Origin: JAAUTS01 sp034440395
Lineage (GTDB): Bacteria; Verrucomicrobiota; Verrucomicrobiia; Methylacidiphilales; JAAUTS01
Assembly: GCA_034440395.1 (NCBI GenBank)
Contig: JAWXBW010000013.1
Span: 9,130 to 73,129, forward strand
Reading direction: 5' to 3'
DNA length: 64,000 nt
Part shown: piece by piece, positions 25,183 through 32,974 of the stretch
Layout of the letters: the number at the start of each line of letters is the position of its first letter
Numbering within the stretch: the first letter of the stretch is position 1
Made by a program: the position numbers and the translations under genes
The notes under the pieces: generated by a model
Told to the model about the DNA's origin: nothing
Databases searched by the model: none
The model's input: only the letters and a program-made list of their open reading frames with translations

Positions 25183-25752
25183 ATGATCTTTAATCTTCTT
25201 ATGATTTATTCCTTCACCCTTTCCTCCGTCTGTATTTTTCTTGGGGTCGCCTACCTCTTGAGCCACGGCTTTGCTTTGCTCCAGCCGACCCTTTGCCAAA
25301 ACATCCTTAAAAAAGCACCGCGCCATGAAGTCCTAGGGATATCTCTCATGGCTCTTGCCACAGGATGGTTCTGCTGGGTGCTACTAAATGTGGATCTTAT
25401 GGAATATACGCCCTACCGTAGGCTCTTTGTTTTCGCCATGCTTATTGGCGGGGGACTGGTCATTTTCTACGTGCGTCCTTTACTCACGGCACGAGCTCTC
25501 GGGGCTTTGTTACTCTTACTCGCTTATGTTCTACTTGACGCGTGCTTTATGCGCAACGAACCCTTAAAGCTAATCATCGTCGCCACGGCGTATTTATACA
25601 TCATCGCTGGTATGATTTTGGTGGCATCCCCTTACTACCTGCGTGATGCCTTAGATTGGATCTATCAAACCCCGCAGCGTGCCCAAGTAGCCGCTGTAGC
25701 TGGCTGTCTTTACGGAGTGATTCTACTTGTGCTTGGCCTCGTTGTATTTTAA
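25183..25752 (+). CDS. Integral membrane protein of unknown function
   Basis: 189 residues with about six membrane segments (near 4-25, 48-66, 74-93, 100-120, 125-145 and 168-188). Repeated small and aromatic residues but no recognisable motif. It starts 55 bp from the divergent histidine kinase, with which it may share a promoter region, and is followed 59 bp later by an aminotransferase gene. Confidence 0.65.
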   Translation: MIFNLLMIYSFTLSSVCIFLGVAYLLSHGFALLQPTLCQNILKKAPRHEVLGISLMALATGWFCWVLLNVDLMEYTPYRRLFVFAMLIGGGLVIFYVRPLLTARALGALLLLLAYVLLDACFMRNEPLKLIIVATAYLYIIAGMILVASPYYLRDALDWIYQTPQRAQVAAVAGCLYGVILLVLGLVVF

Positions 25753-25811
25753 TGATCAGGACTAAATTAGCCTACTCTTGCCCTGAGAACTAAGTGAGCT
25801 AGAGTTCGTGC

Positions 25812-26978
25812 ATGGGCTATCTCGAAGAAATTCTTTCCAATGAAACACTCCGGAACACCTTATTTCCCGTAACGCAGAAGCGCACATTTCTCGCTCATGC
25901 TGCTGTCACGACTCTTCCTAAACCTGCCACAGATGCCTTGCGCTGGTTTGCCGATAACTCCGAACAGGATCATCAAGAGGCGGGAGACATCTGGCCTAGA
26001 ACCCTCGGCACGCGCGCCGTGGCAGCTGCTTTGTTAGGTGCTGAGGAGCAGGAAATCGCTCTTCTCGGCCCAACAGCACTTGGGTTAAATTTAGTAGCAG
26101 ACGGGCTTGCTTGGAATGCGGGTGACGAGGTGGTTTACTACGCCGATGATTACCCTGCCAATGTCTATCCATGGTTAAAGTTGCGAGCCCTAGGGGTCAA
26201 GACCGTCTCGGTTACAACGGAGGAGCCAGGCGTGATAACATGGGATCATGTTGAATGTGTCCTGACCTCACGCACCAAGTTAGTTTCTTTAGCGAGCGCA
26301 AGTTTTCTCAGTGGCTATCGAGTCGATTTAGATGGAATAGGGCGTCGGCTGCGGGAGCGTGATATTTTATTTTGCGTGGACGGGATACAAACGCTCGGAG
26401 CTTTTCCCGTGTCGGTGGAATACATTGATTTTTTAAGTGCTGATTCGCATAAATGGCTGCTCGGACCGCTCGGAGCTGGAATATTTTATGTTAAAGAATC
26501 TAATTTTAGCCGGTTGAAACCTAGCTTACTCGGTTCGTGGAATGTGGAATCACCTAATTATATCGCCCAAGATAAAATCGAGTTTTACGCAGGTGCCCGC
26601 AGGTATGAGCCAGGCTCCCTAAACGTGCCAGGCATTTTATCCATGCGCGCTTCCATGGAACTGTTGCAACAAGTAGGAATGGAAGCGGTGGCTCAACGGC
26701 TTCTCCATCTACGTGCCTTCCTTATTCAACAAATGACAAATTTAGGTTACACGCTTTATTTACCAGAGCGCCAACTTGATGCCGAAAAGTCTGGAATCGT
26801 GACTTTTTGTTTGGGGGATGAGGCGAGAGCTTCTGGCTTAGTGCATAAATTGCGAGAGGCTAAAATCACCGTATCTATTCGACATAATCGTCACGGCGCA
26901 AAACTTTTAAGAGTATCTCCCCATTTTTATAATACGGAGGCAGAACTAGGTCGCTTATTAGACGTTCTGCGATATTAA
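25812..26978 (+). CDS. PLP enzyme, class V aminotransferase fold
   Basis: 388 residues. PLP contacts: Asp190 (FCVDGIQTLG) and Lys214 in SADSHKWLLGP, the Schiff-base lysine. The C-terminal domain carries RVSPHFYNTEAEL, with the Arg that binds the substrate carboxylate. The layout fits the SufS-like/isopenicillin-N-epimerase group rather than true cysteine desulfurases, since no conserved active-site Cys loop is present. Substrate unknown. Confidence 0.85.
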   Translation: MGYLEEILSNETLRNTLFPVTQKRTFLAHAAVTTLPKPATDALRWFADNSEQDHQEAGDIWPRTLGTRAVAAALLGAEEQEIALLGPTALGLNLVADGLAWNAGDEVVYYADDYPANVYPWLKLRALGVKTVSVTTEEPGVITWDHVECVLTSRTKLVSLASASFLSGYRVDLDGIGRRLRERDILFCVDGIQTLGAFPVSVEYIDFLSADSHKWLLGPLGAGIFYVKESNFSRLKPSLLGSWNVESPNYIAQDKIEFYAGARRYEPGSLNVPGILSMRASMELLQQVGMEAVAQRLLHLRAFLIQQMTNLGYTLYLPERQLDAEKSGIVTFCLGDEARASGLVHKLREAKITVSIRHNRHGAKLLRVSPHFYNTEAELGRLLDVLRY

Positions 26979-27004
26979 GCGACTTACCCAGGCGTTCTGG
27001 TAAT

Positions 27005-27736
27005 TTATTTCACAGCAGCCCAAACGCGGTGGACATCATCATGGTCATCGAGGGCTTGGAGAAACTCTCCTACCTCGGCGCGCTGCTCATCGTTTAATTC
27101 GGGGCACTGCTTGGGCAGATAACCCATCTCACTGGTAATCACGCTCCAACCGTTCGCCGTCAGCCACTGGGAAACGTTGTGTATGGCGGTGCGGTCCGTG
27201 ATAAAGCGCGCCCCGCAGGCGGGCTCAGGTATTTCATCATTTTGGGTATGACTCATGGACTCGACTTCATTCGCCCCAGCTTCAATGGCGGCTCCTTCCA
27301 CGTCAGTAGCGACATCAACACAATGTGCTTCTACTAAGCCAACGTGGTCAAAGAGGAACTTATTGCTACCTGAGGCGCCGAGCTGACCTTTTTTGAAAAG
27401 CACGCGAAGCTCAGGAGCCGTGCGGTTATTGTTATCCGTAAAGACTTCTACAATCACAGGAACTTTATGAGGCGCATAGCCTTCAAAATTCACCTGCTCG
27501 ATAATGAGCTTGTCATCACCAACTCCAGCACCTTTTTTGATCGCTCGTTCAATGGCATCGCGGGTGACGCTTTCACGCTTGGCTCGGTCTATAGCCGTTG
27601 CTAAGTGAGAATTAGAGGTGGGATCGGCTCCCCCGTGCTTGGCCGCAACCATGATGTCTTTGACTAGTTTTCCGTTGGCTTGGGATTTTTTTAATCCCGC
27701 CACCGCCCGCTTAGCATGTAACCATTGACGTCCCAT
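27005..27736 (-). CDS. YebC/PmpR family protein
   Basis: 243 residues. The start MGRQWLHAK and KLVKDIMVAAKHGGADP, AIDRAKRESVTRDAIERAIKKG, and IVEVFTDNNNRTAPELR are family signatures. The N-terminus resembles the YeeN-type branch rather than the commoner GHSKWATIKHKK form. Known members act as DNA-binding regulators, and recent work on YebC-type proteins links them to translation of proline-rich stretches; which holds here is open. Convergent with the aminotransferase, 26 bp apart. Confidence 0.92.
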   Translation of the reverse strand: MGRQWLHAKRAVAGLKKSQANGKLVKDIMVAAKHGGADPTSNSHLATAIDRAKRESVTRDAIERAIKKGAGVGDDKLIIEQVNFEGYAPHKVPVIVEVFTDNNNRTAPELRVLFKKGQLGASGSNKFLFDHVGLVEAHCVDVATDVEGAAIEAGANEVESMSHTQNDEIPEPACGARFITDRTAIHNVSQWLTANGWSVITSEMGYLPKQCPELNDEQRAEVGEFLQALDDHDDVHRVWAAVK

Positions 27737-27860
27737 TAGCAGAACAATAGACAGCAGCTTACGCTCAGCCAGTTAAAAATCTGTGCTTAAACGCACCTTG
27801 ACTATTGATTGTAAAAAAATCTATGCCAACGTTAACATGTTAGAGGAAAGGTTCCAATTT

Positions 27861-30590
27861 ATGAATCCCGTTTATTTGTCAATTAATAGCGAGTCCTGCG
27901 GTCCTTATACACTTCCTGAATTAAAAATTCTCCGTAGGCACGGGGTCGTTACCGATTTGACGCCTATCTTCAATAAAGAAGAAGATACATGGACGCCCTT
28001 AAAAGAGGTCAAAGAACTTTACGCTGCGCTGGAGGAAAAAACGCATGGCGAAGCGACCCAACTTCTTGATCAATTAAAACAAGTCCACACGCTTTTATCC
28101 CATCCAGAAAAATTGAAGGCTTTTGACCCCGAGGCCGTGGCAAAAGAGCTTCAGCAAATCCTAGCAAAGTTACCTCGCTTTCTCGTGATGCCTGAATACC
28201 TAACGGTAGATGAAATTTCAGGGTGGTTAAAACCCGTCGTTGAAGAAACGAAAGAACTGAGCACAGGAATTCAGCAAGAATCCTTACGTTTATTAGAAGG
28301 GCAAAAGCAGCTTGCTAGCCACATTAGCTCTACGGACGGATTAAATTCTAGCTTGGCCTCGCAACTTAAACAAGAGGCAGAAGGTCGCGCTAAGTGGTTG
28401 GAAGAAACTTTATTGGAACTAGATTCCCGACGACTAGACGGTTTGCGTAAGCTCATGGAAGGTATGGATCTTCGCCTGACAGGGTTCGAACAGCGCAGAG
28501 TCGAGGCCGAGACTGAGGATCAGAAGTCACGTAAAGAATTGTTAGATTCCATGATTAAGGCGGAAGACCTGCAGGTGCAGCTCAAGTCCAGATTGCGCGA
28601 AGATGTCGATTCTAGGACGAGTTGGCTAACGGCGGCACTAAACCAATTAGAAACGGGTCGCCAACATACGAGTGTGGAATGGCGGCAGGCTGTGGAGGAA
28701 CTTTTAACTGAGCAATTCGCAGAGCAGTCGGAAAAAACTGTGAAATTGGCTGAGAATCTTGCCATAGCTAAGCGAGAACTACACGAAACACTAGCGGATA
28801 AAATGAGCGTCGTGCAGCTAGACCTTCGTGCGCAATCTGAAATTATAGAAACGGCTCAAAAAAACTTAGCAGATGGCATAGCCGTAAACCAAGTCAAGTG
28901 GGTTGCACTTTGGGAGCAGTTAAGTAAGAAAAATCAGTCTCAGTACGAAGCCTTGGAGCTGCAAGCAGCACAACTTAAAACGGAGGGATCGGAGCGTGCC
29001 ATTCTCTTGCAGGGTATGCTCAAAGATCGATTTTCTGTTGAAGACACAACCGCTAAGGCACAGGAAGAGCGTGAATTAAAAATCGAATCGGTTCAAACTA
29101 CCTATTTTCAATTTATAGGTGATTATTTTGAATGGGTTAAGCATGAATTAACCTCTGCCACAGAATTACGACTACAACAGGCAGAACTTCAAGCTAAACA
29201 AAGTGAGCTACAAGCTGTGGCGCAAACTAAGCTTGAGCAACTACTAGATAAAAGAGCGACGGAATCCAAAAACCATAAGCAAGAAATCCTTAAAGCATTT
29301 GATCAAAAGCAGCTAGAGCAACATGAACTACGTAACTCTAACCAAACAGCCTTGGTCAGCCTTTTAGAAAAAGAAGGTGTTGAGCGTCAAAGCCTTGGGC
29401 AGAAGCTCTCTGAGCTCACAAGCAGCCAACATGCGGAAATCTTACGGTATATGGGAGAATCCATTACCGATCTTCGATTCCAGCAAGAAGCCACACGCCG
29501 AGCTGATCAGGCGATTTTAGTAGAACTACACAATAACAACGCATTAGAGTTGAAGAATTTTAAGCAGGAATTTCAAGAGACAGCGGAGCAAAAATATCTA
29601 GCCAACCAAGAATATTTTAAAAATGCACTAGCCACCCTTCAAGCCCAGCAAAATGAGGCTCGTCAGGCTGATCAAATGAGCCTAGTCCAACTTTTTGGTA
29701 AAAGTAAAAACGATCTTTTAGAGTTTAAAAAAACGGTGCTCGTCACCATGGAGCAAAACCAATTAGACAGTCAGCAGCAACTAGAAAAGTTACTGGCAAA
29801 CGTACAGGATCAAATTTTACGTCAACTCGCACAAGGCGAACAAGATGTCCAAGAAAGCCTGAAACAGAATGACTCTAACCTTTCGGCAGTTGATGCAAAT
29901 TTGCGTCAATTCCTGCAAAAGCAAGATGCGTTCGAGTCCTTGCTAAGAGATAGCCAGTCTCAACTCACTCGTATTCTCACGGCTGATGCTGAGAGAAGTC
30001 AACAAATTGAGAATATGCAAAGCACTCTAGGAGATTCCAATAGTTCACTTGTCGGTCGAGTTGATAAATGGATGGATGACGAGCCTACTCGCCAAGCTTC
30101 TGCTCAGGGATTTTTACAACTAGGATTGCAGGAAGTGCGCATGGGGTTGCATTCTGGCTTCGCCAAACAAATGCCAGAGCAATGGTCAGCATCCTTAAAT
30201 GATTTAGGAAATAAAGTTCATTCTATCCAGCAACAGCTTGACTCAATGATCCGTGAACTACCACTCCGGCTTGAATCAAGTATGGTGAAGCAAGAGAAAA
30301 ACTTAATGGCGGACACAGAAAGCCGGTTCAACGATTCTTCCACTGCACTGCGTGGTTCGATGGAAAATCTTTTCTCTGTGTTAGATACCATTTCCAAACA
30401 GGTACTAGATGCTAGTGAACGATTAGCCGTATTAAAAAATGTCACTGCACGTGTCGATGGTATGGAAAAACAGACAACGGAAATGCTAAGTCAAGTCGAA
30501 CAGCAACGCATGGAGGCGCGTATGGAGTCGGCTAAGTCCGCCGTCGTTATTTCTAGTAAAGTGAGAAGACAAAGATCCCCGCGCAATTAG
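27861..30590 (+). CDS. GYF_2-like domain plus very long coiled coil
   Basis: 909 residues from the ATG at 27861, chosen because AGGAAAGG lies about 10 bp upstream and the folded domain starts there; the frame is open back to 27783. Residues 1-50 (VYLSINSESCGPYTLPELKIL, then WTPLKEV) look like a GYF_2 domain, a small peptide-binding fold. The rest is almost wholly Gln/Glu/Leu/Lys-rich heptad sequence without proline or membrane segments, ending in basic RRQRSPRN. Such proteins are scaffolds or filament formers. No family known to me matches the whole protein. Confidence 0.75.
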   Translation: MNPVYLSINSESCGPYTLPELKILRRHGVVTDLTPIFNKEEDTWTPLKEVKELYAALEEKTHGEATQLLDQLKQVHTLLSHPEKLKAFDPEAVAKELQQILAKLPRFLVMPEYLTVDEISGWLKPVVEETKELSTGIQQESLRLLEGQKQLASHISSTDGLNSSLASQLKQEAEGRAKWLEETLLELDSRRLDGLRKLMEGMDLRLTGFEQRRVEAETEDQKSRKELLDSMIKAEDLQVQLKSRLREDVDSRTSWLTAALNQLETGRQHTSVEWRQAVEELLTEQFAEQSEKTVKLAENLAIAKRELHETLADKMSVVQLDLRAQSEIIETAQKNLADGIAVNQVKWVALWEQLSKKNQSQYEALELQAAQLKTEGSERAILLQGMLKDRFSVEDTTAKAQEERELKIESVQTTYFQFIGDYFEWVKHELTSATELRLQQAELQAKQSELQAVAQTKLEQLLDKRATESKNHKQEILKAFDQKQLEQHELRNSNQTALVSLLEKEGVERQSLGQKLSELTSSQHAEILRYMGESITDLRFQQEATRRADQAILVELHNNNALELKNFKQEFQETAEQKYLANQEYFKNALATLQAQQNEARQADQMSLVQLFGKSKNDLLEFKKTVLVTMEQNQLDSQQQLEKLLANVQDQILRQLAQGEQDVQESLKQNDSNLSAVDANLRQFLQKQDAFESLLRDSQSQLTRILTADAERSQQIENMQSTLGDSNSSLVGRVDKWMDDEPTRQASAQGFLQLGLQEVRMGLHSGFAKQMPEQWSASLNDLGNKVHSIQQQLDSMIRELPLRLESSMVKQEKNLMADTESRFNDSSTALRGSMENLFSVLDTISKQVLDASERLAVLKNVTARVDGMEKQTTEMLSQVEQQRMEARMESAKSAVVISSKVRRQRSPRN

Positions 30591-30604
30591 CTAGATTCAC
30601 GCCA

Positions 30605-30620
30605 CCTAGAATTTTCTAGG
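30605..30620. promoter_or_regulatory. Perfect palindrome upstream of msrA
   Basis: CCTAGAA and TTCTAGG arms around TT, 58 bp before the msrA start and 14 bp after the coiled-coil gene. Its size and place fit an operator. No U-run follows, so a terminator is unlikely. Confidence 0.4.
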
Positions 30621-30677
30621 GAATAAAATGATAAGGAAAATCTCTTATTAAAGGATTCACCTTCATAGAATTTATTT

Positions 30678-31274
30678 ATGTCATTAAAAGCGTTCGTTTC
30701 TTCCTTATTTTTATCATTTGCCCTCCTTAGTTCTGGCTCTCTTCAAGCTGAACCCATCAAGACTGAAAAAGCTGTTTTAGGTGCGGGCTGTTTTTGGTGT
30801 GTCGAAGCTATTTTTCAAGAAGTTTCAGGGGTCATTGCCGTGGTCTCTGGCTTTGCGGGTGGAACAGTGGCTAACCCCACGTATGAGCAAGTTTGCACAG
30901 AGAAGACAGGTCATGCGGAAGTTGTCGAAATCGAATTCGACCCACAGAAAATTTCTTATGAAAAATTATTAGAAGTCTTTTGGAAAACCCACGACATCAC
31001 AGACGGTCGTGGAGTAGCACCAGATTTCGGACCGTCCTATCGCCCAATCATTTTGTATGCTAACGAAGCGCAGAAAGCGACGGCCTTTAAGTCGAAACAG
31101 GAAATTCAAAAAACGGTTAAAAAACCCATTGGTGCAGAAATCGTGCCTCTCAAAGTTTTTTATCCAGCGGAGGATTACCATCAAGATTACGTAAAAAATA
31201 ATCCTAACCAGCCTTACGTTAAAGCCGTTAGTATCCCCAAGCTGAAAAAACTAGGCTTCTCTACACCTAAATAA
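30678..31274 (+). CDS. msrA: Peptide methionine sulfoxide reductase MsrA, exported
   Basis: 198 residues. Signal peptide (about 1-24, ending SLQAEP) then the MsrA core with catalytic Cys38 in GAGCFWCVEA, FAGGTVANPTYEQV, HAEVVEIEFDP and YHQDYVKNNP. It reduces methionine-S-sulfoxide in proteins; the signal sequence places it in the periplasm. No MsrB domain. The recycling cysteines near the C-terminus are not obvious, so it may be of the one-Cys class. Convergent with the methyltransferase gene, 17 bp apart. Confidence 0.93.
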   Translation: MSLKAFVSSLFLSFALLSSGSLQAEPIKTEKAVLGAGCFWCVEAIFQEVSGVIAVVSGFAGGTVANPTYEQVCTEKTGHAEVVEIEFDPQKISYEKLLEVFWKTHDITDGRGVAPDFGPSYRPIILYANEAQKATAFKSKQEIQKTVKKPIGAEIVPLKVFYPAEDYHQDYVKNNPNQPYVKAVSIPKLKKLGFSTPK

Positions 31275-31291
31275 GCTTGGTGACTTACATG

Positions 31292-31879
31292 TCATAAAGC
31301 CACGAAACTTCTCCAACGTTGATTGGTCGCACCCGCGTTAGAAAACGTAGGTTTCTCATGCGTTTCCTCGGCCACTAAGTGGAAGCCGCCTTGAGTCAGC
31401 CAATAGGTTAACGATTGAGCTGAGAGTAGCCCGCTATCAGGAGATGGCTCCAAACTTCCTAAGGCAATCAGCCCGTCAGGACGCAACACGCGGCGCACTT
31501 CACTTAACGCAGCGGCAGGATCCGTTAAGTTCTGGAAAAGTGCCGAAGCAAAAACCAGATCGAAGGAATGATCTCCAAAAGGTAGTTGATAAATATCGGC
31601 CTTACGAAAGGAGGCATTCACCTGTTCTAACCCGAAGGCTAAACGCTCTGCCTTGATTAGTTTATTCGCATCCAAATCAATTCCCGTCACTTGACCAGGG
31701 AAGATGCGTTGGGCGATGTCTAGCGTGATCGTTCCTAGCCCGCAACCACAGTCCAGCACGGATTGACCGGGTTGTAGCCATGGGAGGACAAAGTCCCTTG
31801 GTAATTCCAAGGTTTTCGTGTTACTAGATTTCTCTGATGGCGTGTTGTGCTGGTAGTAGGTTCTATCTTTAACTGTCAT
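31292..31879 (-). CDS. Class I SAM-dependent methyltransferase under a leader-peptide attenuator
   Basis: 195 residues. VLDCGCGLGTITLDIAQ (motif I), VTGIDLD (acidic post-I), ADIYQLPFGDHSFDLVFA and LSEVRRVLRPDGLIAL are those of the UbiE/Methyltransf_11 group; target unknown. The start has a moderate ribosome site (AGGA, 9 bp before ATG). The 5' region holds a Val/Ile-rich leader peptide, an antiterminator and a U-tract terminator ending about 45 bp before the ATG. So the gene seems to be turned on when branched-chain aminoacyl-tRNA is scarce. No ilv gene is nearby. Confidence 0.85.
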   Translation of the reverse strand: MTVKDRTYYQHNTPSEKSSNTKTLELPRDFVLPWLQPGQSVLDCGCGLGTITLDIAQRIFPGQVTGIDLDANKLIKAERLAFGLEQVNASFRKADIYQLPFGDHSFDLVFASALFQNLTDPAAALSEVRRVLRPDGLIALGSLEPSPDSGLLSAQSLTYWLTQGGFHLVAEETHEKPTFSNAGATNQRWRSFVAL

Positions 31880-31923
31880 GGTCTTTGTTCCTATTTTTTG
31901 GGAAACTCAAGGCCGTGGACAAT

Positions 31924-31953
31924 AAAAAACCCACAGCCTTAGTCAGCCGTGGG
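31924..31953 (-). terminator. Intrinsic terminator of the leader (attenuator 3:4 stem)
   Basis: On the minus strand: CCCACGGC (31953-31946), 8-base loop TGACTAAG, GCTGTGGG (31937-31930) and then TTTTTT (31929-31924). The stem has 8 pairs with one G-U. It ends 44 bp before the methyltransferase ATG, so it would stop transcription before that gene. Confidence 0.8.
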
Positions 31954-32005
31954 TGGGTTTCGTTTAAATTATCAATTGATCAAAAACACGAATCCAGCAC
32001 GGCTG
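31944..32005 (-). promoter_or_regulatory. Antiterminator (2:3 pairing) of the attenuator
   Basis: CAGCCGTG inside the leader peptide (32005-31998, codons 19-21) is the exact complement of CACGGCTG (31951-31944), which forms most of the 5' arm of the terminator. Pairing 2:3 therefore excludes the terminator. A ribosome stalled on the Val/Ile codons 13-17 leaves region 2 free; one that reaches the stop codon covers or nears it. Confidence 0.7.
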
Positions 32006-32060
32006 CATCGACGATAACGACGACGGCCATAATGGAGATAGCTTTGACAATAACTTGCAT
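31980..32060 (-). CDS. Branched-chain leader peptide (26 codons)
   Basis: ATG at 32060, TGA at 31982-31980. Twelve of 26 residues are Val (7), Ile (4) or Leu (1), with Ala next (4); the core codes AVVVIVDAAVL. A TAA lies in frame just upstream, so the frame is complete. Composition and place match the leader peptides of ilv operons in other bacteria, whose translation senses charged Val, Ile and Leu tRNAs. No Shine-Dalgarno is visible; the likely promoter would start the RNA almost at the ATG. Confidence 0.65.
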   Translation of the reverse strand: MQVIVKAISIMAVVVIVDAAVLDSCF

Positions 32061-32065
32061 GAAGC

Positions 32066-32098
32066 TTTATAATTAGTGGATAGCTTTCAAATAGTCAA
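32066..32098 (-). promoter_or_regulatory. Possible promoter of the leader/methyltransferase unit
   Basis: TTGACT (32098-32093) as -35, and AATTAT (32074-32069, 18-bp gap) or the overlapping TATAAA (32071-32066) as -10. With either, transcription would start within a few bases of the leader ATG, giving a leaderless leader peptide. Prediction by eye only. Confidence 0.35.
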
Positions 32099-32467
32099 GC
32101 TTGGAACGCACATTTACAAAACGACGACGCAACAAAGTGTGACCTATGTCGTTAGACTTTGTGTTATCTATATCCCTACACCATACCGAGTTAAAATAGC
32201 GGAGGGAGATGAGGTGAAACCGTTCGACTACCGCTTTTTTGCTCATCGATCTTTGTTCACATATCCGTTAATGAAGAACAATAGAAATTTAAGCCAATTA
32301 CTTTCTGGTGGTGCGATAATCTTCCGCGAATCTCTTCATGCATTAGGCACAAGCCGATTCCAAAAGTAAATTAACAACTCAAAAGAAACCGCAACCCAGC
32401 AACGTTTCTATTTCCTCAACTATGAGGGAACCTTGACTCTCCGACCTAACTCTTTAATAAATAGTCT
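32099..32467. other. Intergenic stretch without a supported gene
   Basis: About 370 bp between the leader promoter and the SseB-like gene. A 97-codon plus-strand frame (32076-32369) crosses it but begins in the promoter region, has no ribosome site and matches nothing I know. No hairpin, repeat or RNA gene is evident. Confidence 0.4.
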
Positions 32468-32965
32468 ATGTCACGATTCCCGGACCGATTCGATCTTCTC
32501 GTGCGCAAGGTGCGCGAGGGGGATTTTACCCCAGATCGTCAGATCGACTTTCTGCTAGCCGCTTTTTTTACCTTGAAGGAAGCTCATCTTATCAATGCTG
32601 CCGATGAAGTTTCGCCACTCCCGACTTTTTTAGAGCTTGATGAAGCAGTGCTTATGCCTGTCTTTACCTCTGCCGATCAAGCCGACACCTACACCTCCGA
32701 GCGGGGGCAGCGAGGGGATCATGACGACTTATGTTTAATTTCAATGCCGCCTGCCATTGTCCTAGACTATGCGGAATCCTTTATAAGCTATGGCTGCAAA
32801 GACTGGTTTATTAACCCAGGGCCTTTCGGCTTCATCATTAGCCTGCAAGAAGCGCAAGCTTATCAGCAGCAGAAAAATAAAGTAGGTCAACGCCCAGACA
32901 TCGGCTTTTGGATTCCGAATCTTACGTCCCAAGAAGAAGCGTTTTGGGAAGATAACGGGCTTTGA
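32468..32965 (+). CDS. SseB-like N-terminal domain protein
   Basis: 165 residues. LMPVFTSADQADTYTSERG followed by YGCKDWFINPGPFGFIISL matches the repeat pattern of the SseB N-terminal domain (value, threshold residue, then iNP.GP.G). Role unknown; in other bacteria SseB-type domains occur near secretion genes. The first ~45 residues form a helical extension. It ends 9 bp before uvrA and is probably cotranscribed with it. Confidence 0.6.
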   Translation: MSRFPDRFDLLVRKVREGDFTPDRQIDFLLAAFFTLKEAHLINAADEVSPLPTFLELDEAVLMPVFTSADQADTYTSERGQRGDHDDLCLISMPPAIVLDYAESFISYGCKDWFINPGPFGFIISLQEAQAYQQQKNKVGQRPDIGFWIPNLTSQEEAFWEDNGL

Positions 32966-32974
32966 GTTCCACCT

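Noticed and set aside
25812..26978. Second cysteine desulfurase
   Set aside because: The fold is right but no conserved catalytic Cys loop is seen near the C-terminus; it fits the epimerase/SufS-like group without the Cys.
31292..31879. The gene behind the attenuator as a remnant of an ilv gene
   Set aside because: It has full class I methyltransferase motifs and no similarity to acetolactate synthase or other Ilv enzymes.
32076..32369. 97-codon plus-strand frame as a gene
   Set aside because: It starts inside the promoter of the opposite-strand leader, has no ribosome site and shows no protein-like pattern I recognise.
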